DNA of 64,000 bases from contig CAWDOU010000011.1 in the NCBI GenBank assembly GCA_963804055.1, positions 248,001 to 312,000 on the forward strand, in the 5' to 3' direction. A program made the position numbers and the translations under genes. This document shows positions 25,052 through 34,437 of this stretch, one piece after another. Origin of the DNA: Bog-473 sp963804055. Its GTDB lineage: Bacteria; Actinomycetota; Acidimicrobiia; Acidimicrobiales; RAAP-2. Position 1 is the first letter of the stretch. Every line of letters begins with the position of its first letter. The notes under the pieces were generated by a model that worked only from the letters and a program-made list of their open reading frames with translations, did not search any database and had not been told where the DNA came from.

Positions 25052-26566
25052 GTGACGGCCCACCTCCGACCGACCTGGGTCCCAGAGCAGGCCCGCCGCT
25101 ACCGGCAACCCGGTGGTCCGTGGGACGTGCCCACCCTGGACGCCCTGCTCACCGCCCACGGTGGCGAGGTGGTGGACGGGGACACCCGGCTCTCCGCGCA
25201 GGCGGTCGACGCGCTCGTGGCGACGGTCGCGGGCGGCCTGCGCTCCCGTGGCGTCCGGCGCGGTCAGGCGGTGGCCTGGCAGGTTCCGAACAGCCTGGCC
25301 GCCGCCGTCCTCACCCGGGCCTGCTGGCGCATCGGCGCCGTGGCGGCACCGGTGCTGCACTCCTTCGGTGCGGCGGACGTCGCGGCCGCCCTCGGCCAGA
25401 TCGACCCCGCCCTCGTCCTGGAGCTCGATCCGACGGCCATCTCCGACCCCGCCACCCTCGCCGACGTGGTCGGCGGGCCCCCGGTAGCGGCCGGCGCGTC
25501 GCCCAGCCGGCCCTCCGACGTCGCGCTCGTCCTCTTCACCTCGGGCTCGACAGGGATCCCCAAGGCGGTCCTGCACACCCAACGTGGCCTGAGCTGGAAG
25601 GCGTCGCTGATGGCCCGCGTCCACGGCCTCGGCCCGTCCGACGCGGTGCTGATGCCGGCGCCGATGGCCCACATCTCGGGGTTGCTCAACGGCGTCCTGG
25701 TGCCGGGCGCGGCCGGCCTGCGCTCCGTACTCGTCCGCCGCTTCGACCCCGAACAGGCGCTGGTGCTGGTTGCCCGCGAGCACATCTCCTTCCTCGCCGG
25801 CCCGCCGACGTTCTTCATCGCCATGGCCCGCGCGCTGGCGGAGACCCCTGGCACCGACGTGTCGTCGATCCGGTTGGTGTCCAGCGGCGGAGCGTCGGTG
25901 ACGCCGGCCTTCGTCGAAGACACCGCCCGGACCTTCGACTGCCGCGTCAAGCGGACCTACGGCTCCACCGAGGCGCCCACGGTCACCACGAGCACCGACG
26001 ACGACCCCTTCGAGAAGGCCCGTGACACCGACGGGCGGGCGGTCGGCGCCGTCGAGCTCCGCGTGTCGGACCCCGAGACGGGGGCGCACTGTGCCACCGG
26101 AGCGCCCGGCGAGCTCTGGGTGCGCGGTCCCGAGATGTTCGCCGGCTACGCCGACGCGGCACAGACCGCCACCGTCATCGCACGGGGCGGCTGGTTCCGC
26201 ACGGGCGATCTGGCCACGGTCGACAGTGATGGATGGGTGCGCATCGTCGGTCGGCTCAAGGACGTCATCATCCGCGGCGGGGAGAACATTTCCGCCTCCG
26301 AGGTCGAGGCCGCGCTCGAGGCGCATCCCGACATCCACCACGCGGTGGCCGTCGGCTATCCGGACCCGCTCATGGGCGAGCGCGTGGCCGCCTTCGTGGA
26401 GTCCGCCGCGCCCTTCGACCTCGAGGAATGCCGGCGGTGGTTCGCCGGCCGCGGCATGGCGGTGTTCAAGACACCCGAGAGGGTCGAGCGGCTCGACCAT
26501 CTCCCGTTGCTGGGTTCGGGCAAACCGGACCGGGCCGCCCTGCAGAGGTTGGCGGCCGCGACCTGA
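25052..26566 (+). CDS. AMP-dependent acyl-CoA synthetase/ligase
   Basis: This 504-residue adenylating enzyme has the P-loop LFTSGSTGIPKAV, the acyl-AMP motif KRTYGSTEAPT, GWFRTGDLA, the hinge GRLKDVIIRGGENIS, and the C-terminal catalytic Lys in LGSGKPDRAAL. It activates a carboxylic acid to its CoA thioester and would feed the acyl-CoA dehydrogenases around it. The GTG has TATGGT eight bases upstream, so a leaderless start is likely. The acid specificity is unknown. Confidence 0.92.
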   Translation: MTAHLRPTWVPEQARRYRQPGGPWDVPTLDALLTAHGGEVVDGDTRLSAQAVDALVATVAGGLRSRGVRRGQAVAWQVPNSLAAAVLTRACWRIGAVAAPVLHSFGAADVAAALGQIDPALVLELDPTAISDPATLADVVGGPPVAAGASPSRPSDVALVLFTSGSTGIPKAVLHTQRGLSWKASLMARVHGLGPSDAVLMPAPMAHISGLLNGVLVPGAAGLRSVLVRRFDPEQALVLVAREHISFLAGPPTFFIAMARALAETPGTDVSSIRLVSSGGASVTPAFVEDTARTFDCRVKRTYGSTEAPTVTTSTDDDPFEKARDTDGRAVGAVELRVSDPETGAHCATGAPGELWVRGPEMFAGYADAAQTATVIARGGWFRTGDLATVDSDGWVRIVGRLKDVIIRGGENISASEVEAALEAHPDIHHAVAVGYPDPLMGERVAAFVESAAPFDLEECRRWFAGRGMAVFKTPERVERLDHLPLLGSGKPDRAALQRLAAAT

Positions 26567-26628
26567 CCCCGGGGCCGGGGCGCCACAGAGTGCCAGCGGC
26601 ACGGGGCACGCCCCACTAGCTTTGGCGC

Positions 26629-27288
26629 GTGCCTCGCCGCAATCTGATCCCGCTGGTGCTGCTGGCCGTCCTCGGTGTCGGTGCGCTGGGCTTCGCCGTG
26701 CTGGGTGCCTCGTCGGCCCCGAGCGGCGCCACGCTCCAGGTGCAGAACGGATCCACCCGGACCTTCGGCACCCCGACCGGGTCGACGTCATTCGCCATGG
26801 ACCTCGTCAACACCATTTCCGCCGGCGGGTCGAAGAGCGGCACCATCAGCCAGGTCCGCCAGGTCGTCTACAAGCCCCCGAACCGGATGTCGGTGTATCA
26901 GGTGGTCGGCAACAACTCCAAGCTCATCCAAGTCGCCAACCCGTCCACCATTCCCTGCACGCTCAGCGCCTATACGGCCATCGTCGGCGGCTCCACGCCC
27001 TGGACTCCGAGTGGCAAGGCCTTCGTCCGCACGGAGACCCTGGCGGCCTATGACGCACGGGTGCCCGTCTCGACCGCCACGACGTGCTCTCCCCGCGCCA
27101 GCACCGTGCAGGGAACCGTCAAGGAGCGCGCGGCAGTCGCGGACGGTTATCTCCTGGGCGTCCGCCTCACCGTCGTCGTGCCGCCCCAGAAGATGGCCGA
27201 CGGCCAGCCGGCGACGGCCGGTGTCGAGAACCAGGCGCTGGTCCTGCTGGAGATCGACGGCACCCCGACCTCCACGCTCCACTCGTAG
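26629..27288 (+). CDS. Secreted or membrane-anchored protein, unknown
   Basis: This 219-residue protein has an N-terminal hydrophobic segment (LIPLVLLAVLGVGALGFAVL, residues 6-25) after two Arg, acting as a signal anchor or uncleaved signal. The remainder is Ser/Thr-rich and resembles mycobacterial-type lipoprotein-like ligand-binding domains only in general composition; there is no lipobox Cys. TAGCTT six bases before the GTG suggests a leaderless mRNA. I do not recognise a family. Confidence 0.75.
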   Translation: MPRRNLIPLVLLAVLGVGALGFAVLGASSAPSGATLQVQNGSTRTFGTPTGSTSFAMDLVNTISAGGSKSGTISQVRQVVYKPPNRMSVYQVVGNNSKLIQVANPSTIPCTLSAYTAIVGGSTPWTPSGKAFVRTETLAAYDARVPVSTATTCSPRASTVQGTVKERAAVADGYLLGVRLTVVVPPQKMADGQPATAGVENQALVLLEIDGTPTSTLHS

Positions 27289-27318
27289 CCGCCACGGCCG
27301 GGGACGAGCCGGGCCGGC

Positions 27319-28476
27319 TCAGGACAGCGACTCGCCCGCCTCGAGCCTGGTCCGCAGGAGCGTCGCAATGCGGTCCCGGTGGGCTGCAGCGTCCCCGTAG
27401 CTCACCTGGTCCAGCTGCGCGCGCTTCAGATACAGGTGCATCTCGTGCTCCCAGGTGAAGCCGATGCCGCCGTGCACCTGCAGCCCGGTCGCCATGACGC
27501 GCCGCGACGCATCGGAGCACCAGGCCTTGGCCATGCTCGCCGACAAGGACCGCTCCGGGTCACCGGCGGCGGCACACCAGGCCGCGTAGTACGACGTCGA
27601 TCGCATGCCCTCCACGTCGACCAGCGCGTCGGCCAACATGTGCTTCACGGCCTGGAACGAGCCGATCGGCTTGCCGAACTGCACGCGGTCCTTGGCGTAC
27701 TGGACGGTCAGGTCCAGGACATGCGCGGCCGCACCGAGCATCTCGGCGCTGGCCAGCGTGGCGGCCCGGTCGACCAGCAGCGCGGCCGCCTCCTCGCCGC
27801 CGAGGAATCGCGCCGGCGTCCCGTCGAAGGTGAGGACCCCGAGCTCACGCGTGCGGTCCATGGCGGACAGGGGCGCCGGGCGCCCCTCGGCGCGCAGATC
27901 GACGCCGTAGACACCGCCGTCGGCCAGGACCACGGCCACGTCGGCGGAGGGCGCGTAGGCCACCGGAGGCGTCGACCCACTGAGCCGTGCCTGCCCCTCC
28001 GGTCCCGAGACGGTCAGCCCGACCGAGCCCGGCGCGGCGGCGACACACCCGACCGCATCGCCCTGTCCCAGCGCCTCCCGCCACTCCTTGGTCCCGGCGT
28101 CGGCGCGTGCCGCATCCGTGCACACGGCGCCGAGCGCCACGATGGTGGGCAGGAACGGTGCCGCCACCAACCGGCGCCCGATCTCCTCGCAGAGCACGGC
28201 CAGCTCCACCATGCCCAGACCGAGGCCGCCGTCGTCCTCGGGCAGCTCGATGGCCAACCACCCCTGGTCCGCCATGGCGGACCACACCGCGTTGTCGTAC
28301 CCCGCCGGAGCGTCCACCGTGGAGCCTTCCGCCGCAGTTCCGGCCCCGGGGAGCGTCCCGACGATCGCCCCAGGGCCAACACGGGCCCTGAGCGCGTCGG
28401 TGCCGGCCAACTTGTCGAGGAGCGACGCAGCGGCTTCACGCAGAGCCTGCTGGTCGGCTGAGAGGTCGAAGTCCAC
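27319..28476 (-). CDS. Acyl-CoA dehydrogenase (heteromer-type subunit)
   Basis: This 385-residue protein starts VDFDLSADQQALREAA and has QVHGGIGFTWEHEMHLYLKR at the C terminus, the hallmark of one subunit type of actinobacterial heteromeric acyl-CoA dehydrogenases. The partner type, with a TNEIQR-like ending, is encoded divergently at 28547. The GTG at 28476 is preceded by TAGACT eight bases upstream and the perfect palindrome at 28501. Pairs of this kind in Mycobacterium form alpha2beta2 tetramers acting on steroid side chains; that role here is inferred. Confidence 0.9.
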   Translation of the reverse strand: MDFDLSADQQALREAAASLLDKLAGTDALRARVGPGAIVGTLPGAGTAAEGSTVDAPAGYDNAVWSAMADQGWLAIELPEDDGGLGLGMVELAVLCEEIGRRLVAAPFLPTIVALGAVCTDAARADAGTKEWREALGQGDAVGCVAAAPGSVGLTVSGPEGQARLSGSTPPVAYAPSADVAVVLADGGVYGVDLRAEGRPAPLSAMDRTRELGVLTFDGTPARFLGGEEAAALLVDRAATLASAEMLGAAAHVLDLTVQYAKDRVQFGKPIGSFQAVKHMLADALVDVEGMRSTSYYAAWCAAAGDPERSLSASMAKAWCSDASRRVMATGLQVHGGIGFTWEHEMHLYLKRAQLDQVSYGDAAAHRDRIATLLRTRLEAGESLS

Positions 28477-28500
28477 GGCCGCGCAGTCTACGGCGATGGC

Positions 28501-28514
28501 TGACACGGGTGTCA
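28501..28514. promoter_or_regulatory. Perfect TGACAC-GG-GTGTCA operator
   Basis: This perfect 14-bp palindrome sits midway in the 70-bp space between two divergent acyl-CoA dehydrogenase genes, about 10 bp beyond the TAGACT -10 box of the minus-strand gene. It could control both genes. Confidence 0.75.
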
Positions 28515-28546
28515 CCTCCGGCGCCGGCTGTGCCATGCTGCGGCTG

Positions 28547-29724
28547 ATGGATCTGCACGCCACGGCCGAGCAGGAGTCGCTGCGAGCGGCCTTCCGGAGC
28601 TGGCTCATGGAGCACCTGCCGTGGCCCTACGGCGTCGGCCTCCCGCCCCGCTTCGACGACCTGGCCGAGACGGTCGCCTTCGGGCGTCGCTGGCAGGCCG
28701 AACTGGCGGCCGACGGGTGGGTGGGCCTCACCTGGCCCGAGGAGTACGGCGGGCGCGGGCTCGGGGCGCTCGAGAACTACGTGGTGATCGAGGAGCTGGC
28801 CCGGGCCCGGGCACCCGAGCTGGTGGGCCGCATCGGGATCAACCTGGTCGGACCCACCTTGTTGGCCCATGGGACGCCGGAGCAGAAGGAACGATTCCTG
28901 CCCCGCATCCTCTCTGCGGCCGAGCTGTGGTGCCAGCTCTTCAGCGAGCCGGACGCCGGAAGCGACCTCGCCTCGTTGACCACGCCGCGGTGCCGGTCGA
29001 GGGCGGCTACCGGGTCACGGGACGAAAGGTCTGGACCTCCTACGCCCAGTTCGCCGACTGGGGCCTCTGCCTCACCCGAAGTGACCCGACGGCGCCCAAG
29101 CGCCAGCAGGGCATCACCGCCCTCATCATCGACATGCACGCCCCGGGCGTCGTCGTCCATCCGCTCGTGCAGTCCACGGGCGAGGCGGAGTTCAACGAGG
29201 TCGAGCTGGACGATGTGTTCGTGCCGGTCGACCGGCGCGTCGGCACCGAAGGCGAGGGGTGGGGCGTCGCCGGCTCCACCCTGGCCCACGAACGCGGCAT
29301 CAACCCGCGCCAGCTGGTGATCCACACGCAGCTCATAGAGGAGCTGCTCCGCCTGGCCGAGGCGAACGGCAGCTTCGACGATTGGCGCCTGCGGCAGTCC
29401 CTGGCGCAGGCCGCCACGGAGGTTCGGCTGTTCCAGCTGCACAATTGGCGCTCGCTGACCCGCCTCTCCAAGGGCGAGGCGCCGGGGCCCGAGGGCAGCG
29501 CACTGAAGCTGTACTGGAGCGAGATGTCCAAGCGGTTACACCAGACCGCGCTCGACGTCCTCGGATCGGCGGCCCCTTTGTGGGAGGGGGCGGAGGGGAA
29601 CCCGGCTGACGGGGCCTGGCAGCGTTCGTGGCTGTACTACCAGGCATCATCGATCTTCGCCGGGACGAACGAGATCCAGCGGACGCTGGTGGGCGAGCGT
29701 GTCCTGGGGCTCCCCCGGGGCTGA
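28547..29724 (+). pseudogene. Acyl-CoA dehydrogenase interrupted by a one-base frameshift
   Basis: The frame starting at ATG 28547 (MDLHATAEQESLRAAF) reads as an acyl-CoA dehydrogenase through FSEPDAGSDLASLTT, then fails after 28984. A second frame resumes at once with AVPVEGGYRVTGRKVW and runs to the stop at 29724, ending TNEIQRTLVGERVLGLPRG. The paralogue at 23331 has TTRATPVDGG at the junction, so one base of the Arg codon at 28985-28986 is missing. Restored, the protein would be about 392 residues. It may be a real mutation or an assembly error; everything else is intact. Confidence 0.88.
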
Positions 29725-29771
29725 ACGCCCGGGGCGGTCGGCGCCATGTCAGGTCGGGCGACTCGGTAAAG

Positions 29772-30623
29772 ATGGGTGAGATGGCAGAGAACTTCGAAAC
29801 GATCCTGTACGCGGTGGACGGTGCGGTGGCCACCATCACCATGAACCGGCCGGACATGGCGAACGCACAGGACTCCAGGTTGATCGACGAGCTCGACGCC
29901 GCCTTCGACCTCGCCGACGCCGACGACGCCGTCCGGGTGGTGATCCTGGCCGGGGCCGGCAAGCACTTCTCCTCGGGCCACGACCTGAAGGCCCTCGTGA
30001 GCGGCGACGGATCCGACCCCTGGGTGGCCCTGCGCGACACGCCCGAGGGCAAGTTCGAGCACGAGAAGACGATGTACTACGACCGCTGTCTGCGCATCCA
30101 CGACTTCCGGAAGCCCACCATCGCCGCCGTCCAGGGCAGCTGCGTGGCGGCGGGACTGATGCTCGCTGCCATGTGCGACCTCATCGTGGCCGCCGACGAC
30201 GCCGTGTTCTCCAACCCCGTCCTGCGGCTGACCGGAGCCGGCGTCGAGCTACTCGTCGAGCCCTGGGAGCTGGGCATCCGCAAGGCCAAGGAATTCCTCC
30301 TCACCGGCGACACCATCGACGCCCAGGAAGCCTGGCGACTGGGGTTGGTCAACCGGGTGGTCCCCCGGGACGAGCTCGAGACCCGCACGCGCGTGCTGGC
30401 CGACCGCATCGCCCTGGTCCCTCCGGTCACGGCGCAGACGGTCAAGGACAGCCTCAACCAGACGGGCACTCTCATGGGCAAGCGGGATGCCCTCAAGTAC
30501 CACTTCATGGCCCACCACTGGGTGCACAACTCGGCCACCGCGCTCAACGCGCTCGCCGCACGCAAGGCCAAGGGCTCCATGCGCGAGGTGATGGCCGAGC
30601 GCGACCAGGGTCACCCGGAATGA
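29772..30623 (+). CDS. Enoyl-CoA hydratase/isomerase (crotonase family)
   Basis: This protein of 283 residues has the two crotonase oxyanion segments: GKHFSSGHDLKAL and VQGSCVAAGLMLAAMCDLIV. Crotonases hydrate, isomerise or cleave enoyl-CoA esters. The region of the usual catalytic Glu reads LTGAGVELL, so the exact reaction is uncertain. The start may be ATG 29772 or 29781. It follows the acyl-CoA dehydrogenase and overlaps the CoA-transferase by 4 bp, so the three genes are one operon. Confidence 0.9.
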   Translation: MGEMAENFETILYAVDGAVATITMNRPDMANAQDSRLIDELDAAFDLADADDAVRVVILAGAGKHFSSGHDLKALVSGDGSDPWVALRDTPEGKFEHEKTMYYDRCLRIHDFRKPTIAAVQGSCVAAGLMLAAMCDLIVAADDAVFSNPVLRLTGAGVELLVEPWELGIRKAKEFLLTGDTIDAQEAWRLGLVNRVVPRDELETRTRVLADRIALVPPVTAQTVKDSLNQTGTLMGKRDALKYHFMAHHWVHNSATALNALAARKAKGSMREVMAERDQGHPE

Positions 30624-31831
30624 GCGAAGCGCCCTCGGGGCCGCTCGCCGGCATCCGGGTCATCGACGTCGGGACGAGGATCTCTGCGCCGTTCTGCGCG
30701 GGCCTGCTGGGCGAGCTGGGCGCCGACGTGATCAAGGTCGAATTGCCGGGCGAAGGCGACTTCATGCGCACCATCGGCCCGTTCGTTCCGGTGGAGGACG
30801 GTCCCGACTACTCGCTGTTCTGGGCGGTCGAGGGCCGGGGCCGGCGCGGCGTGACCTGCGACCTGCGCAAGCCCGAGGGCAAAGAGCTCTTCAAGCGCCT
30901 GGTGGCGACGGCGGACGTGCTGTGCGAGAACTTCCGCCCCGGCACCATGGAACGGTGGGGCCTCGGCCCGGACGATCTTTCCGACGAGCTCGTCTACGTC
31001 CGCATAAGCGTCTTCGGGCAGACAGGCCCCTACTCCCCCCGCCCCGGGCTCGACCGACTCGGCATCGCCTACGGCGGGCTCCTCAACCTCACGGGCGATC
31101 CCGATCGTCCGCCCGTCCGGCCCGGCGTCACGGTCTCGGACTACCTCACGGGCACCTTCGCCGCGTTCGCCGCGGTCTCCGCGCTGTACGGGCGGGACCG
31201 CTCCGGGCGGGGTGGCGACGTCATCGACGCGCCGCTGTACGCCTCCATCCTCCGCATCCTGGAATGGACGCTGGCCGGCTACGACAAGCTCGGGCTGGTG
31301 CGCCAGCGCGAGGGGAACCGGCTGTCCACCTCGGCGCCGCTCGACAACTATCCCACCGCCGACGGCGCGTTCATCTGCATCGTGGCGGGATCGGATGCCA
31401 ACTTCCATCGACTCTGCAAGGCCATGGAGCGACCGGACCTGGCCGAAGACCCCCGCTTCACGACGCTGCAGGAGCGGGGGGCGAGGAGCGGGGAGATCAA
31501 CGGCATCGTGGCCGACTGGACGTCGAGCCTGTCCGCCGAGGAGATCACGGCCCGCTGCGTCGAATACGACGTCCCGGTCGGCACCGCCTACAGCGCGGCG
31601 GACATCTTCGCCGACCCGCACATGGCCGCCCGCGGCGACCTGGTGTCCGTCGATGATCCGGTCATCGGCCCCCTCCGCCAACAGGCACCGTTCCCCCGCC
31701 TGGCCAAGCATCCGGCACCCGTGCCACGCGCCGCACCTCGCCTGGGCGAGCACAACCGCGAGGTGTGGTGCGACCTGGTCGGGCTGAGCGACGACGAGTT
31801 GACCGAGCTCGGCGCCCGCAACGTGGTCTGA
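30620..31831 (+). CDS. Family III CoA-transferase (CaiB/BaiF)
   Basis: This 403-residue protein has the CaiB/BaiF signatures IRVIDVGTRISAPFCAGLLG, LGADVIKVE, LRKPEGKELFKRL, and the catalytic Asp in RPGLDRLGIAYGG. It transfers CoA between an acyl-CoA donor and a free acid, or acts as a racemase-like relative. The ATG overlaps the crotonase stop (ATGA). It supplies an ATP-free alternative to the acyl-CoA ligases at 25052 and 42119. Confidence 0.92.
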   Translation: MSEAPSGPLAGIRVIDVGTRISAPFCAGLLGELGADVIKVELPGEGDFMRTIGPFVPVEDGPDYSLFWAVEGRGRRGVTCDLRKPEGKELFKRLVATADVLCENFRPGTMERWGLGPDDLSDELVYVRISVFGQTGPYSPRPGLDRLGIAYGGLLNLTGDPDRPPVRPGVTVSDYLTGTFAAFAAVSALYGRDRSGRGGDVIDAPLYASILRILEWTLAGYDKLGLVRQREGNRLSTSAPLDNYPTADGAFICIVAGSDANFHRLCKAMERPDLAEDPRFTTLQERGARSGEINGIVADWTSSLSAEEITARCVEYDVPVGTAYSAADIFADPHMAARGDLVSVDDPVIGPLRQQAPFPRLAKHPAPVPRAAPRLGEHNREVWCDLVGLSDDELTELGARNVV

Positions 31832-31834
31832 GGG

Positions 31835-32488
31835 TCATCCCCTCGTCAGCAGGATGGGCTTGCCTTCACCCGAAAGATCATCCAGGGCACTGAGTCGCCC
31901 GGCCATCACCATGACCAGGGCCTCTCCCGGACCCGCCACCTCGGGTCCCCGCCCATGGGACCACTCCATGTCGGTGGCTCTGAGCTTGAGCCCCGCGATG
32001 CGCTTCGTCGCACCGAACCGGTGGCGATCGGCCGCGACGACGTTCGCCACGGGGACGACATGCGCCGCGGGGAGGTCGCGTGTGATGCCGAGAGGCCGAC
32101 ACATGTCCTGACCGTGGACCACGACATGCATGAGGCCGTTGACCGACGGAGCCCGGGCCGGCGTCTGGCGACGGTTGGCGGCGTTCCGTAGTGCCGCCAG
32201 GATGTCCGCCGGGTCCTCCTCCCCCCGGTCGCGGCCATCGGCCGCGACCCATCGGTTGAAGTTCAAGCCGTGCCGCAACATGCCTCCGACGACGGCGCGC
32301 GCACCGAACGCTCCCTCTGCACCGGCCACGACGTGGGCGAGCACGTCCCTGATACGCCAACCCGCGCACAGTGACGCTGCATCCCACTGCGACGCATGGA
32401 GCTCGGAGAGCCGATCCGCCAGGTCGGTCATTTCGTCACGAACCGGATCCGCACGCTCCACGCCGACCCCTTCCCGCGGCCGAACCAA
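31835..32488 (-). CDS. Maleylpyruvate isomerase-family protein (mycothiol-type)
   Basis: This 217-residue protein matches the actinobacterial maleylpyruvate isomerase N-terminal (MDMPI, DinB-like) family: LHASQWDAASLCAGWRIRDV followed by LAHVVAGAE, then NGLMHVVVHGQDMCRPLG with metal-binding His residues, and AGLKLRATDMEWSHG. Members use mycothiol for isomerisation or conjugation. The C-terminal segment (GEALVMVMAGR) is the usual short extension. It ends 3 bp from the convergent CoA-transferase. The substrate is unknown. Confidence 0.85.
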   Translation of the reverse strand: MVRPREGVGVERADPVRDEMTDLADRLSELHASQWDAASLCAGWRIRDVLAHVVAGAEGAFGARAVVGGMLRHGLNFNRWVAADGRDRGEEDPADILAALRNAANRRQTPARAPSVNGLMHVVVHGQDMCRPLGITRDLPAAHVVPVANVVAADRHRFGATKRIAGLKLRATDMEWSHGRGPEVAGPGEALVMVMAGRLSALDDLSGEGKPILLTRG

Positions 32489-32542
32489 GGCGAGGCCCGT
32501 CCGACGTTGGAGCGTCGAAGCTCGAGTCGTCCCGCTGGGAAC

Positions 32543-34027
32543 TCAGTTCGAGCTGACGACCCGCCCGAAGTAGGCCGCTCCGCCGAAGTTGAAGATGCCG
32601 CCGTCTGCCGCCGCCAGCCAGTACCCGTTGGTGGCGTTGTCAGCCGCCATTCCCACGACAGGCGCGCCCAGGACGAGGTTGCCGGTGCTGCCGTCGAAGG
32701 GCGCCTGGCCGTAGGTGAAGATGCCGCCGTCGGAGGCCACGAAGCGGTAGCCCAGGCCGTTGGGCGACGCCTCCATGCCCACGATGGGCTTGTTCAGGTG
32801 GAGGTTGCCGGTGCTGCCGAAGAAGGGAGCGTTGAAGCTGAAGATGCCGCCGTCGGAGGCCACCTCCCAGTACCCCCCGGTGGCCGGGTCCTGGGCAATG
32901 CCGACGATGGGCTTGTTGAGGACATGGGCGCCCATCGACCCGAAGAAGGACGCATTGCCGAAGCTGAAGATGCCACCGTCGGCGGCCACCAGCCAGTAGC
33001 CCCGGCCGTTCGGTGTGGACGCCATGCCGACGATGGGCTTGTTGAGGCGCAACGCGCCGGTCGACCCGTAGAAGGCGGCGTCGCCGAAGCTGAAGATGCC
33101 GCCGTCGGTGGCGACGAGCCAGTAGCCCTTGCCGTCCGGCGTGGACGCCATGCCGACGATGGGCGCGTTGAGCGTCCCGCTGAGGGACCCGTAGTTCGTG
33201 GCCGAGCCGAACGCGGCAACCGTCCCGTTCGACTGGACTTCCCAATAGCCGGTGCCGTTGGCGGTGGGCGCGATGGCAACGGTGCGCGCGCCGGCCTGGA
33301 CGGCGCTGGCCAGCTGGCCCCAGCTGGCCGTGACGTCAGTCGGCGCCGAGCACGAGCTGACAAAGATGGCGGCGATGGAGCCGCCGCTGTAACCCGAGGG
33401 CGAGAACGCCGCACCCATAGAGAGGACCGGGGGGCCACTCGGGCAGCCGGCGAACTGATGCAGGATGATGTCGCGGTGACCCCAACAGCCGGACGGGTTC
33501 GACGCACTGCAGGCCGTGTTGGACGTCGAGGAACCGCTGTACCCGTCGTCGTACATCCAGTAGTAGTCGGCCTCCAGGACCGAGGTGAGGCCGCCGGCCC
33601 AGATCGATCCACCGAAGGTGATCGGCGCGCCACCGGTGACCGCCGACGGGAAGGTCGGGTCGCTCCCGGCATTCGCGCCACCTTGTGCGTACGAGTCCAG
33701 TTGCGACGTGACGTATTCGATCGGCTGCTCCCCCCGGTCGACGCGCTCGTCGTTCACGACCGTGAGCACCTGCTGGTCGAACGGAAGTGTTCCGAGCCCC
33801 GACTCGGAGAGGTCCATGGAGCCCACGCCCTCTTGACTACGCGCATCGTCGATTGATGTCAGCCAGTCGGGGTTGTCCGGCGCGATGTTCGCCGAAGGGT
33901 TGGAGGGCGGGAGGATCCCGGCCGCGGACGCAGGCGCCGTGGTCACGCCGGCGGCGACTGCACTCATGACCATGGCACCGACGGGCAGGAGAAGTGCCGC
34001 AATCCGCCTGCGTGTGCTGCGATGCAC
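32543..34027 (-). CDS. Secreted CAP-domain protein with six C-terminal propeller-like repeats
   Basis: This 494-residue protein has a signal peptide (RRRIAALLLPVGAMVMSAVA, cleavage near residue 36 after ASA). Residues from about 80 to 235 resemble a CAP/SCP domain (VLTVVNDERVDRG, then CWGHRDIILHQF). From residue 260 to the end there are six repeats of about 42 residues of the type GYWLVATDGGIFSFGD plus LNKPIVGMASTP, the last shortened, which probably form a beta-propeller. Such repeats are common on actinobacterial surface proteins. A GGAGGGG ribosome-binding site precedes the ATG. Confidence 0.85.
   Translation of the reverse strand: MHRSTRRRIAALLLPVGAMVMSAVAAGVTTAPASAAGILPPSNPSANIAPDNPDWLTSIDDARSQEGVGSMDLSESGLGTLPFDQQVLTVVNDERVDRGEQPIEYVTSQLDSYAQGGANAGSDPTFPSAVTGGAPITFGGSIWAGGLTSVLEADYYWMYDDGYSGSSTSNTACSASNPSGCWGHRDIILHQFAGCPSGPPVLSMGAAFSPSGYSGGSIAAIFVSSCSAPTDVTASWGQLASAVQAGARTVAIAPTANGTGYWEVQSNGTVAAFGSATNYGSLSGTLNAPIVGMASTPDGKGYWLVATDGGIFSFGDAAFYGSTGALRLNKPIVGMASTPNGRGYWLVAADGGIFSFGNASFFGSMGAHVLNKPIVGIAQDPATGGYWEVASDGGIFSFNAPFFGSTGNLHLNKPIVGMEASPNGLGYRFVASDGGIFTYGQAPFDGSTGNLVLGAPVVGMAADNATNGYWLAAADGGIFNFGGAAYFGRVVSSN
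32546..33250 (-). repeat. Six tandem coding repeats of about 126 bp
   Basis: These encode the propeller-like units of the secreted protein. Repeats 2, 3 and 5 are 42 codons, 1 and 4 are 41, and the last is 27. The near-identical strands AACAAGCCCATCGT in several units make the region prone to recombination and copy-number change. Confidence 0.85.
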
Positions 34028-34437
34028 CTGACTTGCCCCTCCTTGCCGCTCTTTCGTTGGAGTCGGTATCGGACGGAAGTGGCGAGAACCGAATAGGTCT
34101 TTTTGACTAAATCCGAACTATTTGCGCTGGTCCAGGGCTTGCCGATGCCTCGCACACAGGATTGGGGGTGTGTTGTCGCAACCGTTCGGGGCGGTCGATG
34201 CGACCGGGGTTCCGTGCCTACGGGGCCGCCGCGACACGCGTTGCGCAACCGGTCGGCCACGCAGTGGCAATGCCGTCGCGAAGGCGACGACCGCCGACCG
34301 TTCAGCCACACAATTCCGCCGCAATACGCGTGGAACGGCACCGTCACATGCACGCACGCCGGCGTCCCGCACCACCAAGTCTCTGGAACGCGTGGCCGGC
34401 CGACGGGACGTCGGCACGTCGGCGCGTCGCCCCGCCT
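34028..34437. other. 410-bp intergenic region, no gene recognised
   Basis: The stretch lies upstream of the secreted CAP protein and downstream of an acyl-CoA dehydrogenase. About 34060-34135 is visibly AT-richer than its surroundings and includes a T5 run, which fits the promoter of the secreted gene. I saw no RNA gene, no TGACAC palindrome and no convincing coding frame; the open frames on both strands look like GC-rich artefacts. Confidence 0.6.

Noticed and set aside
32546..33250. The 126-bp repeats as a possible CRISPR array
   Set aside because: They are coding, continuous in one reading frame, with no unique spacers and no cas genes; they encode propeller-like units.
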